9,913 nt of DNA, taken from positions 1-9,913 of the forward strand of contig CAJGCH010000095.1 in the NCBI GenBank assembly GCA_904501845.1. The letters are read 5' to 3'. Both the position numbers and the translations under genes were made by a program. This DNA is from an uncultured Bacillaceae bacterium (GTDB lineage: Bacteria; Bacillota; Bacilli; Bacillales; Pradoshiaceae). Below are positions 6,559 to 9,913 of this stretch, in pieces. Within the stretch, counting starts at the first letter, position 1, and every line of letters starts with the position of its first letter. The notes below the pieces were generated by a model. That model had not been told where the DNA came from. It was given only the letters and a program-made list of their open reading frames with translations, and searched no databases.

Positions 6559-6592
6559 AACAGGCAGCGGGCAAGCCGCTTGCCTGTTTTTT
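6559..6592 (+). terminator. Rho-independent terminator of rpmE
   Basis: AACAGGCA (6559-6566) pairs with TGCCTGTT (6581-6588). Inside this, GCGG (6567-6570) pairs with CCGC (6576-6579), leaving one bulged T and a 5-base loop. Six Ts (6587-6592) follow directly. It starts 16 bases after the rpmE stop. Confidence 0.95.
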
Positions 6593-6664
6593 ATTTCGGC
6601 CAATTTTCATTTGAAGGAAAGCCATTTGCGGCTGAAGAAATTAAGCAAGATACGCAATTATACA

Positions 6665-6693
6665 TTCTTATGGGTTTTTAGCCATGATATAAT
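6665..6693 (+). promoter_or_regulatory. Probable sigma-A promoter of tdk
   Basis: TTCTTA (6665-6670), 17 bases, then a perfect TATAAT (6688-6693), 72 bases before the tdk start. The -35 matches at three of six positions. A promoter is expected here because the rpmE terminator is strong. Confidence 0.6.
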
Positions 6694-6765
6694 AGGCAAT
6701 AGTGGTGAACATAATTCTTATGATGAAATGATCGAGTATGAATGAACGAAGGGAGACACCATCGC

Positions 6766-7386
6766 ATGTACGAAATGAAACAAACGGGCTGGATGGAATT
6801 AATTTGCGGCAGCATGTTTTCCGGCAAATCTGAAGAGTTGATTCGAAGAGTGAGGAGAGCGGTATTTGCTAAGCAATCCATCGCAGTATTCAAACCCGCT
6901 ATTGATAATCGTTACAGTGAGGAGGCGGTCGTTTCCCACAATGGATCATCTGTTATAGCGAAATCCATTACACATTCATCTAAAATCTTTGAGCATATTG
7001 ATATGGATACAGATTTGATTGCCATCGATGAAGTGCAATTCTTTGATGAAGAGATTGTTGAAGTCGCCCAGCACTTGGCTGACAGCGGCTACCGTGTCAT
7101 TTTGGCCGGACTTGACCAAGACTTCAGGGGAGAGCCATTTGGTCCGATGCCGCAGCTGATGTGTCTTGCGGAACAAGTGACCAAGCTCCAGGCTGTCTGC
7201 TCAGTATGCGGATCGCCAGCCAGCCGCACGCAGCGTCTGATTGATGAGAAGCCGGCAGGATATAAGGACCCAGTCATTCTGGTTGGTGCATCAGAATCCT
7301 ATGAGCCTAGATGCCGTCACCACCATGAAGTGCCGGGCAAGAGGGAGATTGTATTAGCTCCGCTTGATGGCGGCATACTTGAATAA
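6766..7386 (+). CDS. tdk: Thymidine kinase (type II)
   Basis: Phosphorylates thymidine with ATP in the pyrimidine salvage pathway. The product is 206 aa. Walker A is GSMFSGKS at 15-22, and IDEVQFFD (87-94) carries the catalytic base Glu89. The lasso-domain zinc ligands are Cys145 and Cys148 (CSVCGS), Cys183 and His186 (CRHHHE). SYEPRCRHHHEVPG matches the family C-terminal block. I choose the ATG at 6766 (MYEMKQTGW), with AAGGGAG at 6749-6755 10 bases upstream and the same N-terminal register as B. subtilis Tdk. The in-frame ATG at 6742 lies upstream of that site, would add 8 non-family residues, and is rejected. The C-terminus is about 10 residues longer than B. subtilis Tdk as I remember it (a REIVLAPLDGG-type tail). 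It has its own promoter and terminator. Confidence 0.97.
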   Translation: MYEMKQTGWMELICGSMFSGKSEELIRRVRRAVFAKQSIAVFKPAIDNRYSEEAVVSHNGSSVIAKSITHSSKIFEHIDMDTDLIAIDEVQFFDEEIVEVAQHLADSGYRVILAGLDQDFRGEPFGPMPQLMCLAEQVTKLQAVCSVCGSPASRTQRLIDEKPAGYKDPVILVGASESYEPRCRHHHEVPGKREIVLAPLDGGILE

Positions 7387-7394
7387 ACCTGAGG

Positions 7395-7425
7395 AAACAC
7401 CTTCATGATTAGAGGGTGTTTTTTT
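7395..7425 (+). terminator. Rho-independent terminator of tdk
   Basis: AAACACC (7395-7401) pairs with GGTGTTT (7415-7421), extended inward by three pairs (7402-7404 with 7412-7414, one G-T) around a 7-base loop. A run of seven Ts spans 7419-7425. It starts 8 bases after the tdk stop. Confidence 0.93.
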
Positions 7426-7446
7426 AGTGGACCCTGGAAGTGAATT

Positions 7447-7475
7447 TTCTTATTTGCTGCCTTGTATGTTACAAT
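7447..7475 (+). promoter_or_regulatory. Probable sigma-A promoter of prfA-prmC
   Basis: TTCTTA (7447-7452), 17 bases, then TACAAT (7470-7475), with TG at 7467-7468 as an extended -10. A GC-rich hairpin (CGGCG 7493-7497 with CGCCG 7506-7510) falls in the predicted leader, about 33 bases before the prfA start. Confidence 0.65.
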
Positions 7476-7542
7476 AGATAATTGAATTAAGACGGCGGCT
7501 TGAAGCGCCGATGTAGTTAAACCTGTTGATGAGGTGAATAAA

Positions 7543-8616
7543 TTGATCGATCGATTACAAGCGGTTGAAGACCGATATGAAAGATTAAACGAATTATTGA
7601 GTGATCCGGATATTGTCAATAACACAACTAAGCTCCGTGAATATTCAAAGGAGCAATCGGATATCCAGGATACGGTATTTGCTTATAGAGAGTATAAAGA
7701 GGTGCGCACTCAGCTTCAAGAGGCGAAGGCGATGCTTGAAGAGAAGCTCGATGCGGATATGCGCGACATGGTGAAGGAGGAAGTGGACGAGCTAAGCGGT
7801 CAAATGACCGAGCTTGAGGAGAAGCTTCGCATTCTTCTGATTCCTAAAGACCCGAATGATGATAAGAATGTTATCATGGAGATCCGCGGTGCGGCTGGCG
7901 GAGATGAAGCAGCGCTGTTTGCGGGCAGTCTTTACCGCATGTACAGCCGCTATGCAGAAGCGCAAGGCTGGAAGATTGAAGTCATGGACTCCAATCCGAC
8001 AGGCCTTGGCGGTTATAAAGAGATTATCTTCATGATCAATGGAAATGGCGCCTACTCGAAGATGAAATTTGAGAATGGTGCTCACCGTGTGCAGCGTGTA
8101 CCTGAGACCGAATCAGGCGGCCGGATTCACACATCCACCGCAACAGTGGCCTGCCTCCCGGAAGCGGAAGAGGTTGAGGTTGAGGTTCATGATAAAGACA
8201 TCCGCGTAGATACATTCGCTTCAAGCGGACCTGGCGGACAAAGCGTTAACACGACGATGTCTGCGGTGCGTTTGACGCATATGCCAACAGGAATCGTTGT
8301 ATCCTGTCAGGATGAGAAATCTCAAATCAAGAACAAAGAAAAGGCGATGAAGGTCCTTCGCGCACGTATTTATGATAAGTTCCAGCAAGAGGCGCAGGCT
8401 GAATACGATAAAACGCGTAAAAGCGCGGTTGGAACAGGTGACCGCTCTGAGCGGATTCGCACATATAATTTCCCGCAAAACCGCGTGACTGACCACCGCA
8501 TCGGTCTTACGATTCAAAAGCTCGACCAGATCATGGAAGGTAAATTGGATGAAGTCATTGATGCGCTCATCATGGCTGACCAAGCAAGCCGCCTTGAGAA
8601 TGCGGAGCAAGAATGA
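7543..8616 (+). CDS. prfA: Peptide chain release factor 1
   Basis: Class I release factor that reads UAA and UAG and triggers peptidyl-tRNA hydrolysis on the ribosome. The product is 357 aa against about 356 in B. subtilis. A coiled-coil-rich N-terminal domain spans about 1-95. The codon-recognition tripeptide of the RF1 PxT type is P187-E188-T189, where RF2 would carry SPF. The catalytic GGQ is at 231-233 in SSGPGGQSVNTT. I choose TTG at 7543 as start: the N-terminus (MIDRLQ) then matches B. subtilis MLDRLK, and GAGGTGA at 7531-7537 is 5 bases upstream. The in-frame GTG at 7534 lies inside that ribosome site and is rejected. No RF2-style frameshift site is seen. The stop overlaps the start of prmC, whose product methylates the Gln of this GGQ. 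Confidence 0.97.
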   Translation: MIDRLQAVEDRYERLNELLSDPDIVNNTTKLREYSKEQSDIQDTVFAYREYKEVRTQLQEAKAMLEEKLDADMRDMVKEEVDELSGQMTELEEKLRILLIPKDPNDDKNVIMEIRGAAGGDEAALFAGSLYRMYSRYAEAQGWKIEVMDSNPTGLGGYKEIIFMINGNGAYSKMKFENGAHRVQRVPETESGGRIHTSTATVACLPEAEEVEVEVHDKDIRVDTFASSGPGGQSVNTTMSAVRLTHMPTGIVVSCQDEKSQIKNKEKAMKVLRARIYDKFQQEAQAEYDKTRKSAVGTGDRSERIRTYNFPQNRVTDHRIGLTIQKLDQIMEGKLDEVIDALIMADQASRLENAEQE

Positions 8617-9476
8617 TGAAGATATATGAAGCTCTGAAATGGGCTTCTTCTTTTTTACGGGAAAAAGGAAGGGATGAGAACGCTGGCGAATGGCTATTGA
8701 TGGCGCAGCTTGGAAAAAGCAGGGCTCAGATGCTCGCCTCGATGCAGGATGAACTTCCGGCACTGGTACTTGAGCAATTTCAGGAGTCTGTGCACAAGCA
8801 TGGTCTAGAGGCGGTGCCGATTCAGCATATCATCGGGTCTGAGGAATTTTATGGCAGAACCTTTGCTGTGAATGGCGACTGTCTCATCCCCCGTCCGGAA
8901 ACAGAAGAGCTCATCTATCATACGATTGAAAAGCAGAAGAAGCTGTTTGCAGCGGGCACTAGCCTGACTCTTGCGGATATTGGAACGGGAAGCGGCATCA
9001 TCGCCGTCACGCTTGGCTGTGAGCTGCCTGAACTGTCTGTGCTTGCTGTAGATTTATCGGTTAAAGCGCTTGAGGTCGCTAAGAAGAATGCCGCCGCGCA
9101 TGGTGCTCAGATTAGATTCTTGCAGGGCAATCTGCTCGACCCGCTGATTGAAAAGGGACAGAAGGTAGATATTCTCTTATCCAATCCTCCCTATATTCCG
9201 GAAAGCGACCGGGAGTGGATGTCTGAGGTTGTCACCCATCATGAGCCGTCAATGGCTCTCTTTGCCGGTGAGGACGGGCTTGATTGCTACCGCGAGCTTG
9301 CGGCCAAGATGCCTGCAGTGCTCAATCGGCCGGCGTTAGTCGGCTTTGAGGTCGGGGCAGGACAGTCTGAGAGCGTCGCTGCTTTAATTAAAGCGTCTCT
9401 CCCGGATGCGGAAGTAGACATTGTCTTCGATATTAACGGCAAGGACAGAATGGTATTTGCTGAGATAAAAGAATAG
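8613..9476 (+). CDS. prmC: Peptide chain release factor N5-glutamine methyltransferase
   Basis: SAM-dependent methyltransferase that modifies the GGQ glutamine of release factors 1 and 2 and so raises termination efficiency. The product is 287 aa. An N-terminal helical substrate-binding domain (about 1-80) precedes the Rossmann-like domain with IPRPETE at 92-98, the SAM-binding DIGTGSG at 122-128, and the catalytic NPPY at 191-194 that holds the amide. FDINGKDRM near the C-terminus is also family-typical. The 4-base ATGA overlap with prfA, inside ATGATGA, implies translational coupling of substrate and modifier. Two adjacent ATGs (8613 and 8616) are possible starts. GGAG at 8604-8607 is 5 bases from the first and 8 from the second, so the second (286 aa) may be the one used. 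The hairpin at the stop codon probably ends the operon. Confidence 0.96.
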   Translation: MMKIYEALKWASSFLREKGRDENAGEWLLMAQLGKSRAQMLASMQDELPALVLEQFQESVHKHGLEAVPIQHIIGSEEFYGRTFAVNGDCLIPRPETEELIYHTIEKQKKLFAAGTSLTLADIGTGSGIIAVTLGCELPELSVLAVDLSVKALEVAKKNAAAHGAQIRFLQGNLLDPLIEKGQKVDILLSNPPYIPESDREWMSEVVTHHEPSMALFAGEDGLDCYRELAAKMPAVLNRPALVGFEVGAGQSESVAALIKASLPDAEVDIVFDINGKDRMVFAEIKE

Positions 9477-9503
9477 AGAGGAGGCTTTTTAAGCCGTCCT
9501 CTC
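9476..9503. terminator. Shared hairpin between convergent prmC and DUF2500 gene
   Basis: 9476-9482 pairs with 9497-9503 and 9483-9487 with 9491-9495, with one bulged G (9496). This gives a 12-bp stem with a TTT loop. On the minus strand it is followed by a T-rich tract (complement of 9466-9475), as in an intrinsic terminator. On the plus strand it is followed by AAACCC, so it is a weaker terminator for prmC. The hairpin contains the last base of the prmC stop and the stop codon of the minus-strand gene. Confidence 0.75.
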
Positions 9504-9860
9504 AAACCCTGCATAGCGGGTTCCCTGGAATTGAAGGATTCCGATATCTCCCTTAGCGAGATGGCCAAATTCTTTTCCGCTTAAGCCAAACTCCATGCGA
9601 TCCCCGCTTTCCACCTCAAAGGTGGCATAATACCAGGTGCTTTCAGAGCGATTTTCTGTCCGTTTCGTGACAACCTTCGCCACGACCGAAAGCCTTGCTT
9701 GGTTGTTATTCCGTATCCATTGAATGATTCCTGAGATGATAGCGAAGGCGAATACACTAATAACAATGATGAAAATAAGTGCGATAAAAAAGGGTGCGCC
9801 TGTGTCAAAATCAAAGCTTTCAAAGAAGCCCGGCTCCTCTTCAAAGATAACATCCTCCAC
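9489..9860 (-). CDS. Small single-TM membrane protein, DUF2500 family
   Basis: Predicted 123-aa membrane protein of unknown function. An acidic, aromatic N-terminus (about 1-20, EEEPGFFESFDFD) is followed by one strongly hydrophobic segment at about 23-47 (APFFIALIFIIVISVF...), then QWIRNNN. The soluble C-terminal domain of about 70 residues contains VVAKVVTKRT, STWYYATFEVESGDRMEF and ILQFQGTRYAGFER. This pattern matches my memory of the DUF2500 family found in Bacillaceae and in E. coli YhhM. The C-terminal domain looks all-beta. No catalytic motif is evident. I choose the GTG at 9860: AAGGGAGGG (9877-9869) lies 8 bases upstream. The frame is open upstream to a GTG at 9911, but that would read through both the ribosome site and a TATAAT. 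The nearest in-frame ATG is far inside the domain. It converges on prmC, and the spoIIR region expected from B. subtilis is not reached. Confidence 0.75.
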   Translation of the reverse strand: MEDVIFEEEPGFFESFDFDTGAPFFIALIFIIVISVFAFAIISGIIQWIRNNNQARLSVVAKVVTKRTENRSESTWYYATFEVESGDRMEFGLSGKEFGHLAKGDIGILQFQGTRYAGFERTA

Positions 9861-9884
9861 CTTTTCTTCCCTCCCTTCTTCAAA

Positions 9885-9913
9885 ATTATAAAGGAAATAA
9901 ATGTTATTCACCA
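9885..9913 (-). promoter_or_regulatory. Possible promoter of the DUF2500 gene
   Basis: Read on the minus strand, a perfect TATAAT (9890-9885) is preceded at 17 bases by TGGTGA (9913-9908), a 3-of-6 match to the -35. Transcription would begin only a few bases before the ribosome site, supporting the GTG start at 9860. The window ends at the -35, so upstream context is missing. Confidence 0.4.

Noticed and set aside
6484..6745. Two short plus-strand open frames covering the rpmE end, its terminator and the tdk promoter
   Set aside because: They read straight through a strong terminator hairpin and a promoter, have no ribosome site and no family match.
8221..8763. 180-codon minus-strand open frame across the prfA/prmC junction
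   Set aside because: It lies opposite two well-supported genes, its composition follows from their codons, and it has no recognisable domain. Shadow frame.
1..9913. Search for mobile elements, CRISPR, toxin-antitoxin, phage or defence genes
   Set aside because: All large open frames are accounted for by conserved housekeeping genes plus one DUF2500 gene. I see no terminal inverted repeats, spaced repeats, transposase motifs or abrupt composition change.

Overview
The window is about 9.9 kb of ordinary chromosome from a low-to-moderate-GC, endospore-forming Firmicute of the family Bacillaceae. The evidence is the gene order spo0F-fbaA-tal-murA-glpX-rho-rpmE-tdk-prfA-prmC, together with proteins that align almost residue for residue with what I recall of their Bacillus subtilis counterparts. 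Shine-Dalgarno sites are mostly strong and purine-rich, and the promoters fit the sigma-A pattern. I see no insertion sequence, phage gene, CRISPR array, tRNA or rRNA. I do not assign a genus.

Left part (1-4640): the window opens inside spo0F, a sporulation phosphorelay response regulator, and continues with a carbon and cell-wall block. fbaA (class II fructose-bisphosphate aldolase), tal (small transaldolase) and glpX (class II fructose-1,6-bisphosphatase) meet at fructose-6-phosphate and fructose-1,6-bisphosphate. They serve glycolysis, gluconeogenesis and the non-oxidative pentose phosphate pathway. murA, the second UDP-GlcNAc enolpyruvyl transferase of the murAB/murZ type, sits between tal and glpX and starts peptidoglycan precursor synthesis from a fructose-6-phosphate-derived sugar nucleotide. 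Strong hairpins close fbaA and glpX.

Middle part (4591-6592): a 328-base gap leads into rho. It contains the glpX terminator, a good sigma-A promoter and a C-rich, G-poor tract in the presumed rho leader that looks like a Rho-loading site. This fits autogenous control. rpmE (ribosomal protein L31, zinc-binding type) follows with its own extended -10 promoter, a structured leader and a strong terminator.

Right part (6593-9913): tdk (thymidine kinase) has its own promoter and terminator. prfA (release factor 1) and prmC (the methyltransferase that modifies the GGQ glutamine of release factors) overlap by 4 bases and form an operon. A convergent minus-strand gene for a small one-TM membrane protein of the DUF2500 type ends the window. 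Its 3' end and the prmC 3' end share one hairpin.

I did not find a new biological system. The points most worth a second look are regulatory: the C-rich rho leader, the folded rpmE leader and the shared convergent hairpin. Two smaller points are active-site residues that make the tal product a transaldolase rather than a fructose-6-phosphate aldolase, and the poorly characterised DUF2500 protein.
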